Assembly: GCA_015501605.1 (NCBI GenBank)
Contig: JADNRZ010000002.1
Location: forward strand, 2,666,001 to 2,730,000
Direction of reading: 5' to 3'
From: Panaeolus papilionaceus
Taxonomy: Eukaryota; Basidiomycota; Agaricomycetes; Agaricales
Length of the DNA stretch: 64,000 nucleotides
Each line of letters opens with the position of its first letter. Positions within the stretch are counted from its first letter, which is position 1. The notes under the pieces are model-generated. The model did no database searches. It saw only the letters and a list, made by a program, of their open reading frames with translations, and was not told where the DNA came from. Shown one piece after another: positions 48,070-58,848 of this stretch. Both the position numbers and the translations under genes were made by a program.

Positions 48070-48698
48070 TGCTTTTGTGTGGGATTCAGGGACTGGGTGT
48101 GGCATGAATTGACGTGCAAGTTGGATACCGTTTTAGTGTGATGTGGACGTGGAGAAAACTCAGATGCGATTGGGCGCTTTTATCAAACTTTATTTTCGTT
48201 TGTCTATTCCCCAACATTATTGACTATTATCATAGATCACCTTTAAACCTTCGTTTGTTCATGATATCTACGCAAAGCTCCTGGCTTTCTTGCTACTTGT
48301 CTTTCACTTCCTTCTATGTCATTGTCAATTAAGACATATATGCCAAGAACCTAGATGGAAGTGAGACTGAAAGAACGCCAGTGTGACACGGCCTAAATAT
48401 TTCCTGAATCCTTATTCACGATAACGACTATAGACGAAATTTATGAAATACATACTTGACTTTTTTTCAATTCCATAACTGAATGGTGCATTTCATAAAA
48501 AGCTGAATTACCTTTTATGGAGACGAGTAGGTCACGCGTGTGGAATTAATTGAGGAGTTGACCTCGGATATGTGTCGCGTAGTTTGTAGCTTTGGTTGTA
48601 ACTTTAACTTGGTCCCCACCGTCCTTCGTTTCATCTCTCATCTCTTTCATTTTTATTTCATTCTATTCGCCTGAATTCAAGCAGTCGAAGGATCAACG
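48070..48698. other. Intergenic region, 629 bp
   Basis: Between tandem plus-strand genes. T-rich stretches (cttgactttttttcaattcc near 48453) and no open frame with support. The last ~80 bp are pyrimidine-rich. Confidence 0.4.
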
Positions 48699-50464
48699 AT
48701 GCCCAAATCAGAGAAGGATGAAACTTTGCAGAGTTTGGTATGTACACCCAAGAATAAATACCTCCATGACGCAAACAGGTATACCCAATCGTGCCTGGTA
48801 TTGCGTTGGAGTTGTGTCGAAACTTTACGGGCTGACAACTCTTGACTATGACAGTCGAATAAGATCTTCGCGGCAATGCTTGACGAGTTGGTGTTGGACG
48901 CTGCGTTGCAAGCACATCATGAAGTAGCGCGTGCGAGGGCAATGTGTTCGGTCTGCGGTACAAGGTGCGGCATTGACATTTAATGTGCATTTTTGAGTAA
49001 AAGACATTCTTATCACTCTGTTGACTTGTGTTCAGATGCGGAACGGGTAAGTCAAGCCATCTGTGATCGTGTCTCCTACTCCCATTCTCGTGTGTGCACC
49101 CCCGTTCATTCCGGATTACAATCCATTTGGTTTCATTCTTCTTTATGGCTTTTATTCTTTATCAACCGTCTCACTGATACTATGTTTGTCCAACAGTGCA
49201 TGTACCAAAGTCAGCTGCAGAAGCTGCAAGTTCGGCCTCCGGAGCGGGCGGGTCCAGGGCCGACACTCCCTCTTCCGCCGTCAGCAATGACGCTGGAACC
49301 AGCACCCCCGTAAACACAAAAGGCGACGGGAATTTGATTTTGGAATGTGTATCGTGCTCAAGACAGGTTAGTCTGCACTTCGACTCAATGTGCATGTGTC
49401 TTTTTGAGGGTTTATGGCTTGATGCTTATTCCCCTTTTACAGATTGCATCCAATCGGTATGCACCTCATCTGGCATCATGTATGGGCCTCGGTACAGCAA
49501 GGAGGAATGCTGCGAGAGCTGGTTCGAAAGCGAAGTATGCCAATGAACTGAATAATTTATATATGTCTGACAATTTCCCTGTAATAAAGGGTACATTCGG
49601 ACGCTGGTCGTTCTGATTCACCTGGTTCAGAAGGTGGTAATGCATCCGACGAAAAGGCCAATAGCAGTAAAGGCAAATTCAAGTCCAAGGGTAAGTGATT
49701 AATCAAATGAATCTGGCGATTCCGCTCACCTCCTTTTTGCTCGATGTAGAACTTGACTCACTCAAACGCAAACGGGTATGATTCTATAAAATTACGAGCA
49801 CCCCGAGGAAGTCCTTACCTGTATTTAGGCTGGCTCACCTCAGATTTCACCCAACAAGAAGACCAAGAAAGGCAAACCAATGCGTATGTCATTTCAATTA
49901 TTTCCTCCATGGCTCAGTGGCTCAAAGTTGTTTCCAGCATCCCCCGTTTCCCGCGTGAAAGCAGACCCAGATTCATCAGGTCTTCCAACCAATGTGAGTG
50001 TTCTTAGTTGTTTATTTCGGACAAAATCATAAAGTATTTGTTGTGCAATGTAGTCCCACTTCTCTCCATCAACAAGCTCGCATTCCAAAATACCATCAAA
50101 GCTTCGAGATTCCTCAACGGCACCACTGATAGACCGTTCCTCTTCTTCTCGGGAATCTTCACCTGGTGCACTTTCAGTTGCTGCCACACCCACTTCATCG
50201 TTCGCCTCTCAAAGCCCAACCCGGCCTCTCAATGGCAAAGCAAGTCGTGGTAGGCCAATGGGCATCGGTCCACCTCGCAGAGCCAGTCCACTTCCAGTCC
50301 GTCCTCCACCCGTGCACCATGTCTCCGAATATCACCTAGGTTGGTCATATCTGCATCTTTCCGTTCTATTTTACTTAAATATTGCGCTTTTCTTCCCAAT
50401 TTCAGATATCGATCATGCCAACGAAACGGGTTCATCAACCGATACCGACGACAGCGACGGCTAA
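48699..50464 (+). CDS. SGF11: SAGA deubiquitinase-module subunit Sgf11
   Basis: Zinc-finger subunit that anchors the Ubp8 deubiquitinase and binds nucleosomes to remove H2B ubiquitin. First exon MPKSEKDETLQSL joins SNKIFAAMLDELVLDAALQA and HHEVARARAMCSVCGTRCGT, a helix that in yeast packs along Ubp8. The diagnostic finger is LECVSCSRQ, then IASNRYAPHLASCMGLG (C-x2-C-x-His-x-Cys). Unusually long Ser/Lys/Pro-rich tail in several short exons: SDEKANSSKGKFKSK, KRKRAGSPQISPNKKTKKGK and the end GSSTDTDDSDG. The tail is typical of basidiomycete versions but longer than yeast's. Introns of about 50-60 nt separate all parts. Confidence 0.87.
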
Positions 50465-50923
50465 TAAAGGTCTCCTCCACCCCTCGTTTTTCCCTTGTTT
50501 GATTCTTGCTGTGATATATACCTCTTGCATCTTTTATGACCCAATCCAGTGATGGCTCCACATGATCCTCATTCCATAGCTCAACTTCATCTGACATCAT
50601 GCTGCCACCACCTTCTTTGTATAATATGTGCGCGCGACGTTCCTTCAACTACTGTATCATTTTGTTATCCACGGAAACCGGACTTAATCGTATATTACAC
50701 TGTATGTTGTGTGTGCAAGAATATGGAGGGAGAAATGAGCAAAAAGTATACATTCACCCAGTTAAGGGCTACTCCACCATAAATTGCCGCTGTTGAGAAT
50801 GATAAAAGATATGATCTAACTAACCTTCGACAAACATAACAATTCCATACAATAGTACATCCATATATCACAGGCCCCGAGCAGGCACTTGCTAGAGACC
50901 CACATGTAGTAAAAAAAAGGTAT
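50465..50923. other. Intergenic region
   Basis: About 460 bp between convergent elements. No gene seen; the short open frames lack support. Confidence 0.35.
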
Positions 50924-53112
50924 TTATATGCAGACATGGAACACTAATTGAGCGTATGCTACATTTTCAGGTTTTGCGCACAATGGCAATACTACACCAT
51001 ATTTTTGGGGCTCGATATTTTCGACGGGAATACGACCAGAAATTAAGATACTGGCTACGAGAGGGGTCGTAACGTAGGTGATAGTATGGATTCCTTTTGA
51101 ACTCGCGACGGTACCGGCGACGAAGGGGAATACCGCTGTAGCGACGTTGGATGAGAATTTAGAGAATAGCACCCCAGTTTTTGACTTACCAGCTCCAACA
51201 CTAGCGAAAGCCGAACTAAGAATGCAATGTGCCATTGAGTATCAGGAGATCTTTGGATAAACGCGTGCACGTACATTAATGCCATGCTGACCATGCTTAC
51301 TTCTGCCGATAAGAGGTCATTCGCCAGTGTCAAGTAAGCGGCGAAAGGTGGCCCGTGGAGTGCACCAATGGCACTAGCAGCCAGCGCGTTTGCTATGCTG
51401 GAATTAACGACCCAGATAGTAATTTGCAGGACTAGTCCAATGCCTGATGGTGATGAAATGTCAATGTCAAGATACGATGCTTTGGATAAGATGAGGCATA
51501 CACCTGCCAAGCAAATATTAATTACCGTCTAGTCCCTCTAGATGGAATTCAGATACTCACAAACAAGCCTCCATGACCCATTTTCGTTGGGCATAGGTAA
51601 ACCTAAAATATTCGTCACTTCTAGGAACCTGACTGGAGCAAAGATGAGTCGGCCGACAGTGATGCCTGCCCGGAACCCTGATCTCACATATCCTGACGTG
51701 TTAGGGTCGGCGTTCTAAGTGAGAATCGAAGATTACATCCTGGATCGTTCTAGCAAGAGTTACATATCCTTGCACCTGATAGATATGTGGCCATTTGGCT
51801 AATATCGAATAAAGGATATTCACTGAAGATATTTTTCACTTACAAAGGATTGAGTTGCGGCTTCGCTAGAGAAAAAAAAGTGATTACAATGATTCAAGTG
51901 CCATCTATGCACCACTCACCATCCGCAATACAAAAGTGCGAAAATCATGATGGCCCACTGATACGATAAACACAGTGCAAGGCGCAGTGCCGAGAAACCA
52001 GCTAGCGAATGCGGTATCGTGTTTGTCTTATCGAACATGACATTCGGTGGTCGTCCCGAAGACTCTGGTGGAGATGCAAGGGGTGATGGTTCCCACTCGC
52101 CAGACTTTTCCCTGACAGGTGTCGAGTGCCGACGCGTCGTCCTTCGAGGCAGCCAGGGCACTCACTCTGTCCCAGGTAAATTCCAGCAGGGTGGCTTTGA
52201 ACGTCATAACGAGAAAAATGACATTGAGACCAGAAAAAATCAATGACCCGTAATAGAACTTGAACCTAGGAATACCGATGGCCACCATCGCCTGACACAC
52301 TGGCACGAGAGGGGAAGCAACAGCTCCAGAGCCCTGAGCAGAGTGTTGGTCGACAGAGATACCAATGATCAATATGCGCACTCCAAAAAGTAAAGGAGAC
52401 AGTAATCGCCGACTTGGGACCAGAGACGAAGAATTGATTTCTATGTCATGTAAGACATTTTCGGGTTTGGATGAGGAAAATACATACAACTCAGCTAGAA
52501 GACATCTCAGTAGATTTCCCCCTTCCCTTTGAATCTGAAGCTCACCTGTCATAACCGAACGAGCCAAGGAAGCAGCCGGATGGGCACAGAAAAGTGCAGC
52601 AAAACCTCCCCTCGAGGCCATAACGATGAAGAAGGCGCTTTACATGATGCTCGAGAGCAGAAGGCCGAGAATCCGGGCTTGATGACGGGAACATCCAATT
52701 GATTTGCCGTTGATTTTTTGTAGTCGGAGTAATAAAGACAGGGTTTGTTGTCGTGGGATCCAAGATATCATAGGTTGTGTAAAGTCAAACATGCCCAGCT
52801 TCTTGTTGATGAGTTCCAACCAAGAGTCCCTCAAACGCAGCTGAACATGAAAACAATAATTGATATTGAATTCCTTCATGAAGTCTGTGAACATCGGTTA
52901 GGACTGGACCGACTGGTTAACGGAAAAGGAAATAAACCTGACTTACAAGGTAACACGGTACCTGTTACTCTAGATCGTCGTGATGAATGCCACGATCCTA
53001 AGTTTTTAGAATATGGAGTACAACTTACCTCCGTCACCCCATCCACACATAAAATAGACTGGCAAGGCGCCAATAAAGACGCTCGAGTACAGGCCGACTA
53101 AAGGGGTCATCG
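50924..53112 (-). pseudogene. Decayed MFS transporter copy (tandem paralogue of 53.7-56.3 kb gene)
   Basis: Same family and orientation as the next gene. Conserved pieces remain: YFMCGWGDG, spliced to VTGTVLPY, MASRGGFAALFCAHP, the C-terminal FPFVAGTVASSKGIHTITYV. It is broken in at least three ways. The N-terminal ~95 codons are deleted, so the first membrane helix follows directly on the retained upstream element. An exon coding the YAGSTLG-type segment is missing after EFNIN. An in-frame TAA at 52640-52642 replaces a codon where the intact copy has a His (LLLSSIM* versus LLLSSILHG). A 5' reading frame starting at ATG 53110 could still give a short peptide. Expression is doubtful. Confidence 0.82.
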
Positions 53113-53701
53113 TATGTCTGTGTTGGTTGGCGCTGAACAAGGGTTTGATGTAAGCTTTAAATATTCAGATACAAGCGCAGGGTTATACCTTGCACATGTG
53201 CAGGGGATGTTACTTTGTCGCACTCTTTTTGTTTCTAATGGGGTTTTTTCTGAGCGTTCACTATACCATTCTATCCTGAGGTGATCATTCATTCGACATC
53301 TGAGACTGAGACAATTGTTTCGAAGTACTTACAATGGCACCCGATCCTCAAAGGGGGGGGGGGATATTGCTTTTGGCGCTTTTGGAGTCTTTGAAGAAAT
53401 CGCTTGGTCTTTCATGTATTCAATTTCTCGAATGAAATAAATTTGCTCGTACCGCAGGCAGATGTTGTCCTGTTAGCCTCCTCGGCACCAGTGACACCAT
53501 CGGTTGTGTTCAAAATCCATTTTACATACATACATCTAGTATGCTCTGAGCCGGTACTGTACAATCAATCAATTATAACCAAAAGAAGTCTATATACAAA
53601 TGCATCCACGCCGGAACACCCCTCGACTATAAAAACGTCGAGCAACCTTTTTGAGAAAGAAAACCCCGAAGTGACACGGGTTGGGATTTGACAACAAAAA
53701 T
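53113..53701. other. Spacer between the two MFS copies
   Basis: Contains the copy-1 upstream element gctttaaatatt at about 53152, which matches gctttaaatatc upstream of copy 2, and a run of 11 G at 53353-53363. No gene; open frame 53404-53691 is not supported. Confidence 0.5.
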
Positions 53702-56343
53702 CTACACAATATGTTTTTGGGTTGTGATTTTCGAAGGGAACAAGGCCCAGAAAATCGAGATGCTAGCAGCGAGAGGGACTGTAACATATGTGAGTGTATG
53801 GATGCCTTCTGCGCTAGCGATGGTGCCAGCAACAAACGGGAAGATCGCTGTAAAAAGATTAGATAAGATGAGGATGAATAAGAGCACCCAGGAACGCACC
53901 AGCTCCCAAACTGGCGAGAGCAGAGCTAAAGATGCAACGTGTTGTTAGGTTTCAACATGTAGGTAAACAAAAATTTGTACGCACATCAACGCCATGCTGA
54001 CCATCCTGATTTCTGCCGGCAGCAGGTCGTTTGCAAGTGTCAAGCAGGCGGGGAAAAGTGGCCCGTAGAGTGCGCCGATGATACTGGCAGCCAGGGCATT
54101 CTCTATGCTGGAGTCAACAACCCAAATGGTAATTTGGAGGACCAGTCCGATGCCTAGGATGATAGAAGGTCAAGTTGAGAGTGTTTGCTTATAAACAAGT
54201 CGATAAAACACACATCTGACGAATGAATGTCAGTTACTAAGTTTCATTTCATGTATACGCGGTACTCACAGACACGCCTCTATGGCCCATTTTCGTTGGG
54301 TATATGTAAGCCTGAAATAGAACATCAGTGCTTCTTGGAAACTGACACAGCATATATACACACTTCGAAGTGTAGTGGCCCCAAGCGAGGCGGCCGACGG
54401 TGATACCTCCCCAGAACCCTGCTGTCACATACCCTGCCGTATTAGGGTCAGCGTTCTGAGGAATAATGGAATGTGAGTTTGTTGCTCGATTTGTCGACCT
54501 TTCATAGATTAAAAGACACGTACCCTTGTGCCCAATAGATATGTGACCATCTGACTGGAATCAGATAAAGGCATTCACCAAAAGGGTATTTCACTCACGA
54601 AACACTGGGTTGTGGTTTCACTACGGAGAAAAGGGATTTACTAATGAGTACATATTCAAAGGCCAAGGGTGCAGATACCTACCATCCACAATATAACATC
54701 GAAAAAATCATTACCGCCCATTGATATGGCAAAGAAAGTGCGAGGCGCAGGGCTGAAAAACGGATCAGTAAACATGGCAACTTAGATGCTCAGAAATCAA
54801 ATCGAACCGTTTGGCGGTCGCCCCGATGACTCTTGTGGAGACGCAAGGGTTGATGATTTCCACTCGCCAGCCTTTTCTTTGACAGGTGTGGAGGATACCG
54901 ATGAACCTTCATTGGAGACAGCCAAGGCACTCTGCCGGTCCCGAGCAAATTCTAGCGGGGTGGTTTTGAATGTCGAAACAAGGAAAAGAACGTTGAGGCC
55001 AGAAAGGATCAATGACCCGTAGTAGAATTTAAACCAAGGGATACCGATGGCCATCATTGCCTGACAGACCAAAGGGGAAGCGATGCCTCCAATACCTTGA
55101 AAAAGAGCTTGTCAGTCGCTGGAAAAAATACCGCTGTGGATACACGCACTCCAAAAGGCGAAGGAGACACTGATTGCTGACTTGGGCCCAGAAGCAAAGA
55201 ATTGGTTCCTACGTCATATAAGAATTTTTTGGATTGCGCATAAAGAAAGCACACACAATTCAGCTACAGGATGCGTGAGTTGACCGTTCCCGTTCAAATG
55301 AAATCTGACACTTACCTGTCAAAACGGAGCGAGCCAGCGCGGCTACCACGTAGGCGCAGAAAAGAGCAGCAAAACCTCCCCTTGAAGCCATGATAATGAA
55401 GAATGTGCCATGCAGGATGCTGGAAAGCAAAAGACCAAGGATCCGGGCTTGATAACCAGAATATCCAACTGTTTTGGCGTTCGTTTTTTGCAGTCCAAGT
55501 AGAGAGAGGGTTTGCAATCGTGGGACCCAAGATATTGTGGAGTCACTGAAGTCAAACGCACCCAGCTTCCTGTTGACTAGTTCAACCAAAAGAGTACCAG
55601 AAAGGAAACTGCAGCACAAAAACATCATCAGCATAATTGAAAATAGGCTCGCTGGCGCGACACTTACCCAAGGGTGCTTCCTGCATACAAAAGGGAAGTC
55701 ATCTGGGAACTGATATTGAACTCCTTCATGAAGTCTTGAGTTCAGAGTACCGGTTAACAACATTCAACGAAAAAGGAAATAAACCTGACTTACAAGGCAA
55801 CACCGTGCCGGTCACTGAAGATCATTGTGATGAAAACCATGATCGTGAAGGTGTAAAGCGCAACTTACCTCCGTCACCCCAACCGCACATAAAATAGGCG
55901 AAATAACCGCTTGCAAGTCGCCACTTTAGACGCTCGATTTCGGTTTGATCAGGGAGGTCATCGGAAACCATCGAACCCTTTCTTGTAATGGATGGAGGGG
56001 AAGATGTTACGGGGGAAGTGGTAGTGTCTGTGCTTACGATGGGGAGCGACGCGTCAGAGTGGCGAGGTGAAATGGCGTTGAACAAACGGTCAGCGACATG
56101 TGCACGAGGAGGAAAAAGCACAACTGCTGGTGGATTCGGATTCTTGTCGACGGGCAATCGTTCCAGTTTTTCATCCTCGTCGTCGATGAATACCTGCTCG
56201 TCTAAACCATGCCTACGTGTAGAAGAGGCTTGGCAAGATACTAGTTGGGCGGCTGCTTGAATTACGCTCGCTGAGCTACGGCGTCGAGAGCGGAGAGACC
56301 CTTGGCAGGATTCTAGGGCAATAGGTCGCAAGAGAGAAGCCAT
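53702..56343 (-). CDS. Major facilitator superfamily transporter (Bsc6-like group)
   Basis: Intact copy of the tandem pair. A cytosolic tail of about 115 residues (MASLLRPIALESCQGSLRSR) leads to TM1 in YFMCGWGDGVTGTVLPYF, a strong family motif. Part of this motif lies in a 21-nt exon (55794-55814). MKEFNISSQMTSLLYAGSTL and GTLLVELVNRKLG follow. Mid-region: FFIIMASRGGFAALFCAYVV and NQFFASGPKSAISVSFAFWS, then IASPLVCQAMMAIGIPWFKF and TPLEFARDRQSALAVSNEG with a cytosolic loop. The C-terminus has FPFVAGTIASAEGIHTLTYV and a last helix. Introns of about 50-60 nt throughout. The substrate is unknown. Paralogue of the decayed copy at 50.9 kb. Confidence 0.85.
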
Positions 56344-57544
56344 ATTGATAGTGCGTATTGGCTGAACAGTATTTTAGGCAGGCTTTAAATATCCAGCTAT
56401 GAGCGCAGGGGTAGGCATTTCGGCCGTAGTAACATAAAGACAAGCGAGATGGCATTGAGTAACGATTGCGGAAGAGCGACTGTCCATTGAGGTAGAAATC
56501 TAGATATCGACTGACACGAATGAATATAAACCGAACACAAGTTTGAACTCGTGAGGGTTGGATAATTTTTTTAGATTGCAGGAAGCAAACATAGAGCATG
56601 TTAGGGCGGCAGGGCAAATTCGAAAATTTATAGATCTGTCCGACGCTGCCCGAAGACAAAACGGCAAGTGGATGGATATGATGAGGATAATCAACCACGT
56701 AAAACTTTCAAGATTTCATATCGCAATGTTGGGGAGAGAGCCCTATCATGTCGTATGTACCAGCTCAGGGGCTGGCCGAGTGCGGATAGAGAATATGTTA
56801 AGGTCAGACCTGGGAGGAGAAAAAAGTCAGCTGCCTCTTGGTAAACGTAAAGTCGATATGATATGATGCTGAGATTGGAGTTTAATTCAATGGCAGTTGC
56901 GGCAGCGCCGGAGCATCGATGGTACTTCTGTACAATCTTACTGAACAAATGGATCTAAAGATAAAAAAAAACCTTGGTAATAAGACAGCACAAACAGAGT
57001 TTTTGAGATGGTGGCAGTTGAGTGAAGGGCGAATAACAGACGCATCTTGATTTCATTATTAGTACCAAACACAACCAAAGAATCAATGTCAGGAACGCGC
57101 TTGACGTGAACCCCGTTCATCTTTGGGCTCTTGACTTTCTTCCAAAACAGCTCAAAGTTATTCAAAAGTGAACACCCTTCGACTACTTACGCCTGGAAGA
57201 ATTTCGCGAAATGTACATATTTGATCCTGAAGGTATGGGACAACTCTGCAACATGTAATAAGCGCTTATTTAATAAACACTGGGAACTCGGTAGAGTCGT
57301 TCGTGCTTTCTGCTACGCTTCTTACTCTCGGTTCATTGTGTATAGGGTTTTGGGTAGGGAAGGTGACTTCGAATCGGTCCGAAATCCTGACAAACCCTGC
57401 GCCGGCGGGATCATCAAATTCCAGAGATATCGATATCTCTGTGGCAAAAGAGGGACATGAAGGTACATCTTGACAGCAGAATGGAAAGCAAGATAAGTAC
57501 TAATACGGCCTTGCTCTTGGCCTACTCTCTCAGACGAATGCAAG
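56344..57544. other. Intergenic region, 1.2 kb, with perfect 20-bp palindrome
   Basis: No gene is supported. The element gctttaaatatcc at 56384-56396 is the counterpart of that upstream of the decayed copy. A perfect 20-bp palindrome lies at 57422-57441. The open frames at 56558-56866 and 57131-57460 have no family resemblance. Confidence 0.5.
57422..57441. repeat. Perfect 20-bp palindrome
   Basis: cagagatatcgatatctctg reads identically on both strands with no spacer. It lies about 100 bp upstream of the second PTH2. It could bind a dimeric factor or form a cruciform; chance in AT-rich DNA cannot be excluded. Confidence 0.7.
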
Positions 57545-58335
57545 ATGGTAAAGTCTCTCCACTTGTTGTCAGACTTTGAACGTACATGCGGTTTATTTAC
57601 CCCTGGTTATTGTCGAAACTTACTTAGGCTCTTGTCGTTCGGACGGATCTGGGCATGAGCTCAGGGAAAATTGCAGCTCAGTTAGTTTCTATTTTTTATT
57701 ACAGAAAGAAACCCTAATGTTGACACATAACTTACAGATGCTCGTAAGTCCTATAATCAAAATTTCCAGATCCATTTCTTATTGCTTCTAGTCATGCCAC
57801 CCTTGCTTGTTACAAGACCCTGTTGGATAAAAGTCCTGCTGTAAGCGTCAGACAATGGTTCAAACCTTGTTTTTATTATGTGTTGACAAACCGACTCCAT
57901 GTAGATGTTGCGCCAGTGGGAACGCTCTGGGTTGGTGTTTTGATTCAAGAAGATACTTATTCACAGGCGATTAATCACTCGCCATTTCAAACATGCAGCC
58001 AGACCAAAGTAACACTTCAATGTAAGAGCGAAGAGGAGCTGCTTACACTTCAGACACGAGCCCAAGGTCTGAAGCTTTGTGCTCAGTCAATACGAGACGC
58101 GTCAGTAATATTATGCATTTATCACGTTGTGTTTCTTTTCGTGTCGTACTCAAGTTTCCTCAAGAGGGCGAACACAAATTGCCGTTGGGTCTCGGACAGT
58201 GTTAGGAATTGCTGGTATGTATCGTCCTGTGTCCCTCTCTGTGTTACATACCATGGTTCAAACTTCGTATTCCTCCACATAGGTCCTTCACGATTAGTAA
58301 ACAAGGTGACTGGCAGCCTCAAGCTCTTGGCATGA
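57545..58335 (+). CDS. Second peptidyl-tRNA hydrolase 2, short form
   Basis: Paralogue of the 39-kb PTH2, apparently intact when spliced. Exons: ATG (57545) directly before an intron (57548-57627), then [17 protein letters not shown], then a 6-nt microexon 57738-57743 (atgctc) that completes QCS, then [45 protein letters not shown], and [17 protein letters not shown], ending VNKVTGSLKLLA (TGA at 58333). There is no membrane segment, unlike the 39-kb copy. The GPxP loop after GIG is shortened (GIAGPSRL). Key catalytic-region residues (K of GKIAAQCSHA, H, D) are kept. The start assignment is the weakest point. Confidence 0.75.
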
Positions 58336-58848
58336 CAACATGCTTAGGACGTATAGCTATGCTGGATGTATACACTCTCAAGTTCAAGTTGGGGTGATAA
58401 TTATCCATCTTGTATTTCGATGCCGGAGCCTGAAATGTTTGATGCACGAAGTAATTAGCCGTTGAATTATTTTTAGATGGTGGAAATATCAGGTCATGTT
58501 GAAATCTGGGCCAGCCTCCATAGAATTGTTTAATAAAAAGTTTTAGGTAGCAATGAATAATATATTAAACTTGAAATTATAGAAAGACGACCAAGTGGAA
58601 GTGCAATTTGAATTTTGAAGGATCGGTCGCTTGGCAACCCGTGGTGTGGTTGAGGGACGTTATGGAGAAAATCAAGACCAAACACGGTGTTCATGCACCG
58701 GCAGGGACATAATTGTAACACTTGGCTTCCTCTTGACTCTCACTCAACAACATCACTAACTGTCACTTTCCTTTTCTCTCTCTCTCTCTTTTTACTCTCC
58801 CTTAAGCTCTACCTCTCGCAGGTCGAATATATCCCTTTTCTAGCCGCA
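58336..58848. promoter_or_regulatory. Intergenic/leader with CT-rich tract
   Basis: 513 bp upstream of the UPF0658 gene. A tctctctctctctt tract lies at 58778-58791, about 60 bp before the start, typical of fungal pyrimidine-rich promoters. No gene. Confidence 0.5.

Noticed and set aside
53353..53363. Run of 11 G
   Set aside because: A single homopolymer, possibly an assembly artefact; no surrounding structure.
53404..53691. 95-codon open frame in the MFS spacer
   Set aside because: Starts inside AT-rich spacer; no domain or composition support.
56558..56866. 102-codon open frame upstream of the second PTH2
   Set aside because: No intron-consistent extension, no motif, and no similarity to any gene here.
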